NCBI RefSeq assembly: GCF_003605385.1 | Contig: NZ_QYTV02000003.1 | Coordinates: forward strand, 1 to 64,000 | DNA length: 64,000 bases | Source of the DNA: Siminovitchia acidinfaciens | GTDB lineage: Bacteria > Bacillota > Bacilli > Bacillales > Bacillaceae_C | Reading direction: 5' to 3' | Shown: piece by piece, positions 34,553 through 43,312 of the stretch | How positions within the stretch are numbered: position 1 is the first letter of the stretch | How the letters are laid out: the number at the start of each line of letters is the position of its first letter | The notes under the pieces: model-generated | The model's database searches: none | What the model saw: the letters and a program-made list of their open reading frames with translations, nothing else | Told to the model about the DNA's origin: nothing | Program-made: the position numbers and the translations under genes

Positions 34553-35326
34553 ATGTTTGATACAATTCTATATGAAGTAAAAGACTCGGCAGCGTGGATA
34601 ACGTTAAACCGACCAGAAAAATTGAACTCATTTAATGAAGCGATGCATTCAGAATTGCTGAAGGCACTTGAAGATGCGGAAAATGATGATGGGGCAAGGG
34701 CTATCGTCATTACAGGAGCAGGAAGAGCCTTTTCTGCGGGCCAGGATTTGGCTGAAGTCGATCAATCTACAGATTATGGGGAATTGCTAAGATCACGCTA
34801 TAATCCGATCATTCAAAAAATGTCTGGAATTGGAAAGCCGATTATAGCTGCTGTAAACGGGACAGCTGCCGGAGCCGGGTTCAGCCTGGCATTGGCTGCG
34901 GACTTTAGGTTAGTATCTGAAAAAGCCAATTTTTTAAATGCATTTATTCATATTGGCCTTGTACCTGATTCAGGCAATACATATTATTTGCCGCGAATGG
35001 TCGGCCATGCCAAAGCACTTGAATTAATGGTACTTGGGGAAAAGCTTGGAGCTGAGGAAGCCGGCAGGCTTGGACTTGCTACAAAAGTAATAGCTGAGGA
35101 AGATTGGAATAAGCAGATTTCTTCTTTTGTAGGAAGGCTTGCATCCATGCCGACAAAAGCTATTGCCTTAATCAAAGAAGGCCTGGTACAGTCATGGGGG
35201 GCTTCCCTGGCGGAGGTTTTGGAAGGAGAAGCTCATGCACAGAATCTAGCAGGACACTCCAGTGACCATCAGGAAGGCGTAACAGCGTTTCTCGAAAAAA
35301 GAAAACCAGAATTCAAAGGAGTTTAA
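34553..35326 (+). CDS. Enoyl-CoA isomerase family enzyme (PaaG-like)
   Basis: 257 residues, crotonase fold. Oxyanion segments TGAGRAFSAGQDLAEVD and NGTAAGAGFSLALAADFRL are present; the active-site stretch reads HIGLVPDSGNTYYLPRMVG, with Asp where hydratases have Glu, as in PaaG ring-1,2-epoxyphenylacetyl-CoA isomerase. That reaction follows the PaaA/PaaB epoxidase. ATG 34553 follows AAGGGGGGATAAT; the 16 in-frame upstream codons overlap the previous gene. Confidence 0.88.
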   Translation: MFDTILYEVKDSAAWITLNRPEKLNSFNEAMHSELLKALEDAENDDGARAIVITGAGRAFSAGQDLAEVDQSTDYGELLRSRYNPIIQKMSGIGKPIIAAVNGTAAGAGFSLALAADFRLVSEKANFLNAFIHIGLVPDSGNTYYLPRMVGHAKALELMVLGEKLGAEEAGRLGLATKVIAEEDWNKQISSFVGRLASMPTKAIALIKEGLVQSWGASLAEVLEGEAHAQNLAGHSSDHQEGVTAFLEKRKPEFKGV

Positions 35327-35446
35327 TAGACCTATCAGACCACTAACCTTTGAAACTTATTGACTAACAAGCCCAACCATTGTACCATTACGATAATTAT
35401 CGCTCTTTTTAAAAAAGCGGTAAAATAGTAAAGAGGGGGAAAATAA

Positions 35447-36478
35447 ATGAGAAGTAAGTGGAAGAAAAGTGCATTGGCTTTATTCAGCGGTGCAGTATTA
35501 ATGCTTGCTGCATGCGGCAGCAATTCTGCAGCACCGGAAAAAGAGGAGAAAAAAGATGAGCCGGCCCAGCAGGAAGAAGCAAAGACTTACAACATCGGGG
35601 TTACCCAAATTGTTGAGCATCCATCGTTGAATGCAGCATTTGACGGGTTCAAAGCAGCACTTGAGGATGCAGGCATCAAGGCTGAATATGATGTACAGAT
35701 TGCACAGGGTGACAACAGTGCAAACACATCAATCGCAAATAACCTTGTCAGCGGCGGAGTAGATCTGATTTTCGCCAACTCTACACCAAGTGCACAGGCA
35801 GCGGCAAGCGCTACAAGCGATATTCCGATTATTTTTACATCTGTAACTGATGCGGAAGGAGCGGAATTGGTAGATTCAAATGAAAAGCCGGGCGGTAACG
35901 TAACTGGTACAGTTGATACTCATCCAGATGCGATTCCAAGCACATTGAAGTTTTTGAAAGACGACCTTGGTGCCAAGAAAGTTGGAATGGTATTCAACTC
36001 TGGTGAGCAAAACTCACGTGCGCAAGTGGACTCTATTAAAAAACTTATTAAAGATGAAGGGCTAGGCCTTGAAATCGTTGAGGCTTCTGTTGCAACATCT
36101 GCTGATGTAAAACAGGCAGCAGAATCACTTGTCGGTAAAGTCGATTCCATGTATACAATCACAGATAACACAGTAGTATCCGCACTTGAGTCTGTTGTAT
36201 CTGTAGCAAATGACAATAAACTGCCGATGATGGTCGGAGAATTCGACTCAGTTGATAGAGGCGGACTTGGAGCATACGGTTTTGAGTACTATGACATTGG
36301 TTATGAGGCTGGGGAAATGGCTGTAAAAATCTTAAAAGGTGAAGGCGAACCTGCAGAAATGCCGGTCCAATATCCTCAAAATCTGAAATTTGTAATTAAT
36401 AAGGATACTGCTGAAGCCATTGGATTGGAAATTAAAGATGATTGGAACGCAGAAGACGTTAAAGATCTAGAAAAATAA
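35447..36478 (+). CDS. ABC transporter substrate-binding lipoprotein (TrpX-like)
   Basis: 343 residues. Signal peptide with lipobox LAACG, a Glu/Lys linker (about 28-45), and a two-lobed binding protein of the ABC_sub_bind family (IGVTQIVEHPSLNAAFDGF, then ANSTPSAQAAASATSDIPI). The family includes tryptophan/tyrosine binders such as TrpX. Next to a phenylalanine-dehydrogenase-like gene, uptake of aromatic amino acids is the best guess. It is followed by its permease and ATPase genes. Confidence 0.88.
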   Translation: MRSKWKKSALALFSGAVLMLAACGSNSAAPEKEEKKDEPAQQEEAKTYNIGVTQIVEHPSLNAAFDGFKAALEDAGIKAEYDVQIAQGDNSANTSIANNLVSGGVDLIFANSTPSAQAAASATSDIPIIFTSVTDAEGAELVDSNEKPGGNVTGTVDTHPDAIPSTLKFLKDDLGAKKVGMVFNSGEQNSRAQVDSIKKLIKDEGLGLEIVEASVATSADVKQAAESLVGKVDSMYTITDNTVVSALESVVSVANDNKLPMMVGEFDSVDRGGLGAYGFEYYDIGYEAGEMAVKILKGEGEPAEMPVQYPQNLKFVINKDTAEAIGLEIKDDWNAEDVKDLEK

Positions 36479-36492
36479 GGAGATGATTCTTC

Positions 36493-37542
36493 ATGTTTGC
36501 AGCTTTGTTTGGCTCCGTTGAGCAAGGAATCATCTATGCGATTATGGCCCTTGGGGTGTACCTTTCTTTCCGAGTTCTTGATTTTCCGGATCTTACCGTC
36601 GATGGAAGTTTTGTAACAGGTGCTGCGGTTGCTGCTACGATGATATTCTTCGGATATCATCCAGCAGCAGCCACGGCTGTTGCACTCGTTGTCGGGTTCC
36701 TTGCCGGCTGTATTACTGGATTATTGCATACAAAAGGAAAGATCAACCCCCTACTGTCAGGGATATTAATGATGATTGCCTTATATTCCATAAATTTACG
36801 GATTATGGGAGTAACTTCCGATAATTCTGTTGGCAGACCGAATATTCCACTATTGAATGCGGAAACCATTTTTTCAAAATTCCAGGCATTCTGGGGAAAC
36901 CTAGGCATTGACGCGGCATTGAACAATATGTTGGGAGCTATCGGCATCCAGCACCTTCCGTCCACTTGGGGTACGCTCATCCTCATGGCAATTCTCACAT
37001 TGATCATTAAGTTTGCTGCTGATTGGTTCTTGCAAACTGAAGTGGGGCTGGCCATCAGAGCAACTGGGGATAATAAGCGGATGATCAGAAGTTTTTCAGC
37101 TAATACGGATAATTTAGTAATTATAGGACTTGGAATTTCCAACGCAATGGTAGCTTTATCAGGTGCGTTGATCGCTCAATATGCCAAATTCTCTGATATC
37201 GGTATGGGAATCGGGATGATTATCATCGGACTTGCATCTGTCATTATCGGGGAAGCTATCTTCGGCACGAAGACGATTGTAAGGACAACACTTGCTGTGG
37301 TGGCCGGTGCCATCATTTACCGAATTGTCCTAGGGTTGGCTTTAAGAATTAAATTGTTGGATACAGGCGATATGAAGCTTATTACTGCTGTGATTGTAAT
37401 AGCAGCTCTTGTCATGCCTCAATTTATTGAGAAAAGAAGAGAAGGCAGAAGAAAAGTGAAGCGGCATGCCGAACGAATGGCGGCTTTGGAAGCAGCCAAA
37501 AACAAGGAGGTAGAAACCGTTGCTGAAGCTCGAACAGATTAG
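36493..37542 (+). CDS. ABC transporter permease (TrpY-like)
   Basis: 349 residues, 8-10 membrane helices, of the branched-chain amino acid/ribose permease type (VEQGIIYAIMALGVYLSFRV, DLTVDGSFVTGAA). It forms the channel for the binding protein at 35447. A long charged tail of about 35 residues (EKRREGRRKVKRHAERMAAL) extends into the cytoplasm. The ATPase gene overlaps its end by 23 bases. Confidence 0.9.
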   Translation: MFAALFGSVEQGIIYAIMALGVYLSFRVLDFPDLTVDGSFVTGAAVAATMIFFGYHPAAATAVALVVGFLAGCITGLLHTKGKINPLLSGILMMIALYSINLRIMGVTSDNSVGRPNIPLLNAETIFSKFQAFWGNLGIDAALNNMLGAIGIQHLPSTWGTLILMAILTLIIKFAADWFLQTEVGLAIRATGDNKRMIRSFSANTDNLVIIGLGISNAMVALSGALIAQYAKFSDIGMGIGMIIIGLASVIIGEAIFGTKTIVRTTLAVVAGAIIYRIVLGLALRIKLLDTGDMKLITAVIVIAALVMPQFIEKRREGRRKVKRHAERMAALEAAKNKEVETVAEARTD

Positions 37543-38317
37543 CAAAATCTTCAATGAAGGCACACCGGATGAAAAAGTAGCCCTGGATCGAGTGAATCAT
37601 TCATTAAAAAAAGGCGATTTCGTCACAGTGATCGGCAGTAACGGTGCTGGCAAATCTACTTTGATGAACATGATTTCAGGCGTTCTGACCCCGGATGTCG
37701 GTACAGTGGAAATAGACTCAAAAAATGTGACTAGGCTACCGGAATATAAACGCTCCCGCTTTATCGGGAGAGTGTTCCAGGATCCAATGGCGGGCACCGC
37801 GCCAACGATGACAATTGAAGAAAATCTAGCGATGGCTTATTCCCGAGATAAGAAGCGCGGGTTGAAAAAAGGTGTTGACCGGAAGAGAAAAGATTTTTTC
37901 CGAACTTCGTTGGAGACTCTTCATCTTAATTTGGAAAATCGCTTAAACGCCAAAGTTGGACTGCTATCCGGAGGGGAAAGGCAGGCATTGTCTTTGCTGA
38001 TGGCTACCTTTACCCAACCATCGATCCTACTACTCGATGAACATACGGCAGCACTTGATCCGGCAAGAGCCGAATTGATCACGAACTTGACAAAGGAACT
38101 GGTGGAAAAAGATAACCTGACAACTTTGATGGTTACGCATAACATGCAGCAGGCGCTTGATCTTGGAAACCGGTTGATCATGATGGACAAAGGCCAAATC
38201 ATTCTTGAAGTGGATGAAGAAAAGAAGAAGGAATTAACCATTGAGAAGCTTTTAGCCGAGTTCCAGCGAATCCGCGGTGAGCAGTTTGCAAGTGACAAAG
38301 CGTTGTTAACCAGCTAA
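37520..38317 (+). CDS. ABC transporter ATPase (TrpZ-like)
   Basis: 265 residues. Walker A GSNGAGKST, signature LSGGERQAL, Walker B ILLLDEHTAALDP and the H-loop MVTHN are all intact. It powers the importer made by the two preceding genes. The TTG start at 37520 follows GGAGGTAGAAACCG inside the permease gene, showing translational coupling. The operon resembles the TrpXYZ type. Confidence 0.92.
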   Translation: MLKLEQISKIFNEGTPDEKVALDRVNHSLKKGDFVTVIGSNGAGKSTLMNMISGVLTPDVGTVEIDSKNVTRLPEYKRSRFIGRVFQDPMAGTAPTMTIEENLAMAYSRDKKRGLKKGVDRKRKDFFRTSLETLHLNLENRLNAKVGLLSGGERQALSLLMATFTQPSILLLDEHTAALDPARAELITNLTKELVEKDNLTTLMVTHNMQQALDLGNRLIMMDKGQIILEVDEEKKKELTIEKLLAEFQRIRGEQFASDKALLTS

Positions 38318-38459
38318 ATTAAAATCATTCAAATTTACGGCACTTATACTACGTGGTCTTCAATTGAATGCTGTACCGAAAACGCCGGCGGGGCTGTGTG
38401 ATACTAATGGATTATATTGCCCCAAACATGCCGGATTCAACAACTGAAAGCGCCTCACG

Positions 38460-38492
38460 GGAGTTTTGGTTCAACTGAACTCCTTTTTTTTT
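38460..38492 (+). terminator. Terminator of the ABC operon
   Basis: GGAGTT/AACTCC stem with an about 12-base loop and a run of ten T. The 150 bases before it hold no further gene. Confidence 0.75.
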
Positions 38493-38522
38493 CAAAAAAA
38501 TAGCCTGAAAGGGAGAAGGCCC

Positions 38523-39632
38523 GTGGATTTATTTGATCAAATTCATGAACATGAGCAGGTAGTTTTCTGCAACGATCCGGATACGGGATTGAAAGCGATC
38601 ATTGCCATCCATAGTACAGTACTCGGACCTGCGACAGGGGGCTGCAGGATGTACCCTTACGCAACTGTCGAGGATGCCCTAGAGGATGTACTTCGGCTGT
38701 CGAGGGGCATGACGTATAAATGTGCCGCGGCAGATGTGGATTTTGGTGGGGAAAAATCGGTCATTATCGGAGACCCGAAAAGAGATAAATCACCGGAATT
38801 ATTTCGGGCATTCGGAAGATTTGTTGAATCATTGAATGGACGGTTTTATACAGGAACAGATATGGGGACCATAGCGGAAGACTTTGTTCATGCAATGAAG
38901 GAGACCAGCTGCGTCATCGGGCTGCCCGAGGAATATGGCGGAGGAGGAGATTCATCCATCCCGACTGCACTGGGCGTCATTTACGGAATCCAGGCTACCA
39001 ACCTAATTGTAAGCGGTTGCATTAGTTTGAGTGATAAAACGTATGCGGTTCAAGGGCTAGGAAAAGTCGGCTTCAAAGTGGCGGAACGACTTTTGCAAGA
39101 AGGTGCAAGTCTATATGTGACGGAGCCTAGTGATCAGGCTGTCGCTGATTTGCTTCAGCGCGGGGAAGTCATCGGGAATACTTCCATTAAGGTTGTGTCC
39201 GGCGAAGATATATATGGAGTAGCAGCGGATGTATTTATTCCTTGTGCAATCGGCGGTGTGTTGAACGATGAAACAATCGGCAATATGAAAGTGAAAGCTG
39301 TCGTTGGTTCGGCTAATAACCAATTGAAAGAGGATCGCCACTGTATCAAGTTGAAGGAAAAAGGCATTTTATATGCTCCGGATTATATTGTAAATGCCGG
39401 AGGATTAATACAGGTGACGGACGAGTTATACGGTGCGAACAAACAGCGTGTGATGAATAAAACGAAAGCAATTTATGATTCTCTTTTAGAAATATTCGAA
39501 GTATCAGAGAGTGAAAGTATTTCAACATTGGAAGCATCCAACCGTTTCTGTGAAAAGAAAATCGAAGCAAGAAAAGCCGGAAGCAGTTTTTTCTCAAGGT
39601 ATACCCGGCCGAAATGGAAGTTCAGGCATTAA
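38523..39632 (+). CDS. Phenylalanine dehydrogenase-like enzyme
   Basis: 369 residues of the Glu/Leu/Phe/Val dehydrogenase family. It resembles Lysinibacillus/Bacillus phenylalanine dehydrogenases along the whole chain ([33 protein letters not shown], the C-terminal [11 protein letters not shown]), so it probably deaminates phenylalanine to phenylpyruvate with NAD. The loop before the catalytic Lys reads GGEK where the family usually has GGGK, a change worth testing. NAD-binding is by [15 protein letters not shown] 38523 is taken as start after GGGAGAAGGCCC. The E1 genes follow directly. Confidence 0.85.
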   Translation: MDLFDQIHEHEQVVFCNDPDTGLKAIIAIHSTVLGPATGGCRMYPYATVEDALEDVLRLSRGMTYKCAAADVDFGGEKSVIIGDPKRDKSPELFRAFGRFVESLNGRFYTGTDMGTIAEDFVHAMKETSCVIGLPEEYGGGGDSSIPTALGVIYGIQATNLIVSGCISLSDKTYAVQGLGKVGFKVAERLLQEGASLYVTEPSDQAVADLLQRGEVIGNTSIKVVSGEDIYGVAADVFIPCAIGGVLNDETIGNMKVKAVVGSANNQLKEDRHCIKLKEKGILYAPDYIVNAGGLIQVTDELYGANKQRVMNKTKAIYDSLLEIFEVSESESISTLEASNRFCEKKIEARKAGSSFFSRYTRPKWKFRH

Positions 39633-39663
39633 ATCCGTGTGATCATCTAAAAGGAGGAGTAGC

Positions 39664-40734
39664 ATGGAGGAGAAATTTCCTAAGGTTGTTTATGTGGACG
39701 GAAATGGAGATCTTGTAAGGGAAGAAATAGAGAACGAGTTATCAGAAGAACTTGTTCAGAAATTTTACCGTCAGATGGTTTTGATGAGGACTTTTGATCG
39801 GAAAGCGATTAATATGCAACGACAGGGAAGGCTTGGAACCTATGCACCGTTTGAAGGGCAGGAAGCTGCACAGGTTGGCAGCGCTCATGCTTTGCGGCCG
39901 GCAGATTGGATATTTCCGACCTATAGGGACCATGCAGCTACAATGACGTTCGGTATGCCGATGGAAACCGTACTGCTTTATTGGAATGGGAGAGCAGAAG
40001 GCTGTATCCCTCCTGAAGGGAAAAGAATCTTTCCCCCGGCAGTGCCTCTTGCAACACAGCTGCCCCACGCGGCAGGAGCAGCCATGGCCGAACAATACAA
40101 AGGAACTGACCATGCGGCAATCGTTTATTTCGGAGACGGCTCGACTTCAGAAGGGGATTTCCATGAAGGAGTAAACTTTGCCAGCATTTTTAAAGCACCA
40201 GTCATCTTTTTCAACCAAAATAATAAATATGCCATTTCAGTTCCGATTGAACGGCAAATGAATTCAAAGACAATTGCTCAAAAAGCAGTTGCTTATGAAA
40301 TCCCAGGGGTGCGAATTGACGGAAATGATGTATTTGCTGCGTATTTTGAAACGAAAAAAGCTTTGGAAAGAGCACGCACGGGGGAAGGTCCGACACTGAT
40401 TGAAGCCGTTACATGGCGTTATGGTGCGCATACTACTGCGGATGATCCCACCAAATACCGTGATCAGTCATTGAGTGAGCAAAAGCGCGAAGCTGGAGAT
40501 CCTATTTTGCGGCTTGAGAGATACATGAAAAATCAAGGTATTTGGGATGAGGAATGGAATGAGGCGATTAAGGAAGAGGCAGCTGAAACGATTGAAAAGG
40601 CCGTACGGAAAATGGAAGCTTATCCAGAAGCCGATGTGAATGATTTATTTGATCATGTGTTTGAGGAGAAGACGTGGACCATCCAGGAGCAAAAAGACAA
40701 ATATCTTGATTATTTGCGAGGTGTTCAATCATGA
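39664..40734 (+). CDS. 2-oxo acid dehydrogenase E1 alpha subunit
   Basis: 356 residues with the thiamine-diphosphate motif FGDGSTSEGDFHEG and an N-terminus typical of PdhA/BkdA. It decarboxylates a 2-oxo acid with its beta partner and loads the acyl group onto a lipoyl E2. Because it follows a phenylalanine-dehydrogenase-like gene and the region also has phenylacetyl-CoA epoxidase genes, phenylpyruvate (giving phenylacetyl-CoA) is a reasonable substrate, but branched-chain 2-oxo acids are the alternative. AAGGAGGAGTAGC precedes the ATG. Confidence 0.87.
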   Translation: MEEKFPKVVYVDGNGDLVREEIENELSEELVQKFYRQMVLMRTFDRKAINMQRQGRLGTYAPFEGQEAAQVGSAHALRPADWIFPTYRDHAATMTFGMPMETVLLYWNGRAEGCIPPEGKRIFPPAVPLATQLPHAAGAAMAEQYKGTDHAAIVYFGDGSTSEGDFHEGVNFASIFKAPVIFFNQNNKYAISVPIERQMNSKTIAQKAVAYEIPGVRIDGNDVFAAYFETKKALERARTGEGPTLIEAVTWRYGAHTTADDPTKYRDQSLSEQKREAGDPILRLERYMKNQGIWDEEWNEAIKEEAAETIEKAVRKMEAYPEADVNDLFDHVFEEKTWTIQEQKDKYLDYLRGVQS

Positions 40735-41729
40735 GTATTTCAGCACCTGCTTCTCAAAAACTGACGTTAGTACAGGCGGTTACAGATGGTTTAAGGACAA
40801 TGATGAAGGAACGCAGTGAAATCATTTTAATGGGGGAAGACATCGGAATAAATGGCGGTGTTTTCCGAGCGACAGATGGTTTAATTGAGGAATTTGGGGA
40901 GCGCCGTGTCATTGATACCCCGATCAGCGAATCCGGAATTGCAGGTACCGCTATTGGAATGGCAGTCAACGGTTTGATCCCGGTAATAGAGATGCAATTT
41001 CTTGGATTCATTTATCCCGCGTTTGAACAAATCATGTCCCAGGCCACGAGACTCAGGATGAGAACAAATGGTCATTTCCATGTTCCCCTCGTCATTCGCG
41101 CTCCATATGGTGCGGGAATTCGGGCTCCTGAAATCCATTCAGATAGTGTAGAGGCATTCTTTACGCATATGCCGGGCATAAAAGTTGTCTGTCCGGCGAA
41201 TCCATATGATGCAAAAGGGTTGCTCATTGCTAGTATTGAGGATCCTGACCCAGTTCTTTTTCTGGAGTCCATGCGATCGTACCGGACATTTAGAGAAGAT
41301 GTACCGGCAGAAAAATATATAGTGGAGATCGGCAAGGCGAAGAAACTGGCAACTGGTGATGATGCAACAGTGATTGCTTGGGGGGCGATGGTGCCAGTTG
41401 CAGTCCAGGCTGCCGAAAAGATGAAGGAAAAAGGGATTCACTGCGATGTTCTGGATTTACGGACATTGTATCCGCTTGATCGTGACGCAATTGCCGAGTC
41501 GGTGCAAAAAACCGGCAGGGCGGTTATCGTTCATGAAGCCCATGCTACGAGCGGGCTGGGAACAGAAATCATTGCTTTGATCAATGACACTTCTTTTCTC
41601 TATTTAAAATCACCAATTGAAAGGGTCACAGGTTTCGATGTCCCAGTTCCATTTTACTCTTTAGAGCAACATTATTTACCGACGCCCGACCGCGTAGCCA
41701 GAGCAATTGAAAAAACAGTTAGTTTTTAA
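40731..41729 (+). CDS. 2-oxo acid dehydrogenase E1 beta subunit
   Basis: 332 residues, partner of the preceding E1 alpha, starting within its stop codon (ATGA overlap). Family segments GEDIGINGGVFRATDGL and HEAHATSGLGTEI are visible. No E2 or E3 gene follows; a terminator does. The complex must borrow its lipoyl acyltransferase and E3 from another locus, unlike the aco operon, which has its own E2. Confidence 0.88.
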   Translation: MSISAPASQKLTLVQAVTDGLRTMMKERSEIILMGEDIGINGGVFRATDGLIEEFGERRVIDTPISESGIAGTAIGMAVNGLIPVIEMQFLGFIYPAFEQIMSQATRLRMRTNGHFHVPLVIRAPYGAGIRAPEIHSDSVEAFFTHMPGIKVVCPANPYDAKGLLIASIEDPDPVLFLESMRSYRTFREDVPAEKYIVEIGKAKKLATGDDATVIAWGAMVPVAVQAAEKMKEKGIHCDVLDLRTLYPLDRDAIAESVQKTGRAVIVHEAHATSGLGTEIIALINDTSFLYLKSPIERVTGFDVPVPFYSLEQHYLPTPDRVARAIEKTVSF

Positions 41730-41740
41730 CGGGGATATTA

Positions 41741-41774
41741 AAAAGGTCTAATCACTGCAGATTAGACTTTTTGT
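41741..41774 (+). terminator. Terminator after the E1 genes
   Basis: AAAAAGGTCTAATC/GATTAGACTTTTT, a 13-14 bp stem with T-run. Confidence 0.92.
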
Positions 41775-41880
41775 GTTCAGTTTTTTCTAAAGAACAAGGG
41801 CCGAATGTATAAAAAGACAGTATAAATCAATGGTCCCCGTCAAAAAAAATAGTCAGCATATGCCTGTTTTATCGCTGACG

Positions 41881-41912
41881 AAAAAAACGATCATCAAACA
41901 AATGATGACCGT
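41881..41912 (-). terminator. Terminator of the purine permease gene
   Basis: On the minus strand AACGGTCATCATTTG ... GATGATCGTT is followed by TTTTTTTC. It lies about 45 bases after the permease stop. Confidence 0.82.
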
Positions 41913-41957
41913 TCCGTTGTATTTCCAACCTGGTTGTTAACTCTCCCATCCCATTTT

Positions 41958-43256
41958 TTAATGAGGTATGAACGCCAGTTGGTAGAAGAACAATACTGCA
42001 AATATATATACAAGTGGATGGACATCGCGCCATTTCCCTTTGAAAATTTTTAATAACGGATAAGAAATGAATCCAAGGGCGATTCCTGTAGCGATGCTTG
42101 ATGTAAGAGGCATGCTTAAAATGATTAGAAAGGCAGGAAATGCCTCGTCCATCTCTTTCCAATTAATTTCCGAGACAGTTCCGATCATTAAGCTGCCGAC
42201 AATGATGAGAGCGGGCGCCGTAATGGCGGAAAGCCCGGAAACCGCGCTGACAAGCGGTCCAAAGAATGCTGCGATAATGAATAAGACTGCAACCGTCACA
42301 GTTGTCAAGCCTGTCCGGCCTCCGGCAGCGACTCCTGATGAAGATTCGATATAAGCGCTTGTCGGGCTTGTACCGAACATTGCTCCTACCGTTGTAGCCA
42401 CTGAATCTGCAAGCAGAGCCTGACGTGCACGCGGAAATGAGTTTCCTTTCATTAGTCCTGCCTGCTGTGCAACGCCAATCATCGTTCCGGTCGTATCAAA
42501 AATGGTGACTAGCAAGAACGAGAAAACGACGGCAAAAAGAAAATGTTCGAATACATCGCCGAATGCTGCAATAGGGTTAGTGACGAGCAACCCTTCCGGC
42601 AAGGACGGTTTTTCGATAAAACCATGCTCAAATGACAAGTGTCCAGTGAAGTAAGCAACGGTGGCCGTAATAATCATACCGATGAACAATGCTCCATGTA
42701 CGTTAAGTGCCATCAAAATAAGAGTAACCGCAAGACCTAGCAAAGCCAGTAATACTCCGGGAGAGTGAAGATCGCCCAGAGCAACAAGGTTTGATGGATG
42801 TGCTACGATGATACCTGTTAATCTCATGCCGATGAATGCGATGAATAACCCGATGCCTGCTGTAATTCCATGTTTCAAATTGGCCGGTATCGCTTCGATC
42901 AATACTTTTCTAAAGGGGGTCAGGGATAAAATGATAAAGATTACCCCAGCGACAAATACAGCAGCGAACGCAGTTGTATAGGATATGTTGTGCGCTCCTA
43001 CAACTGAGTAGGCAAAATACGCATTCAATCCCATGCCAGGCGCTATGGCAATCGGATAATTGGCAGCAAGTGCCATCCAAAGTGTACCAATTACAGTGGC
43101 AATGATGGTGGCCGTAAACACCTGCTCGAAAGGAACTCCAGCGTCTTTTAAAATGATTGGATTGACTACCACGATATAAACCATCGTAAGAAAGGTAGTG
43201 ACCCCTGCCAAAACTTCAGTTTTAACGTCTGTACGATTTTCTTTTAACTTGAACAT
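41958..43256 (-). CDS. NCS2 purine permease (PbuG/AzgA type)
   Basis: 432 residues, about 12-14 membrane helices, with AzgA-type signatures: TDVKTEVLAGVTTFLTMVYI at the start, GMGLNAYFAYSVVG and FDTTGTMIGVAQQAGL. It imports hypoxanthine, guanine or adenine with protons. No purine riboswitch is present: only 56 bases separate it from the upstream Pit gene, and they hold the Pit terminator. Which purine it prefers cannot be told. Confidence 0.9.
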   Translation of the reverse strand: MFKLKENRTDVKTEVLAGVTTFLTMVYIVVVNPIILKDAGVPFEQVFTATIIATVIGTLWMALAANYPIAIAPGMGLNAYFAYSVVGAHNISYTTAFAAVFVAGVIFIILSLTPFRKVLIEAIPANLKHGITAGIGLFIAFIGMRLTGIIVAHPSNLVALGDLHSPGVLLALLGLAVTLILMALNVHGALFIGMIITATVAYFTGHLSFEHGFIEKPSLPEGLLVTNPIAAFGDVFEHFLFAVVFSFLLVTIFDTTGTMIGVAQQAGLMKGNSFPRARQALLADSVATTVGAMFGTSPTSAYIESSSGVAAGGRTGLTTVTVAVLFIIAAFFGPLVSAVSGLSAITAPALIIVGSLMIGTVSEINWKEMDEAFPAFLIILSMPLTSSIATGIALGFISYPLLKIFKGKWRDVHPLVYIFAVLFFYQLAFIPH

Positions 43257-43278
43257 TTAGGGACCTCCAGTGAACTGT

Positions 43279-43308
43279 TAAAAGGCAATCCTGGGCTCAG
43301 GATTGCCG
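43279..43308 (-). terminator. Terminator of the pit operon
   Basis: On the minus strand GGCAATCCTG-AGC-CCAGGATTGCC is followed by TTTT. It ends the phosphate-transport transcript. Confidence 0.82.
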
Positions 43309-43312
43309 CCAA

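Noticed and set aside
43257-43312. Purine riboswitch before the purine permease
   Set aside because: The 56-base gap contains only the pit terminator and a ribosome site; no aptamer sequence.
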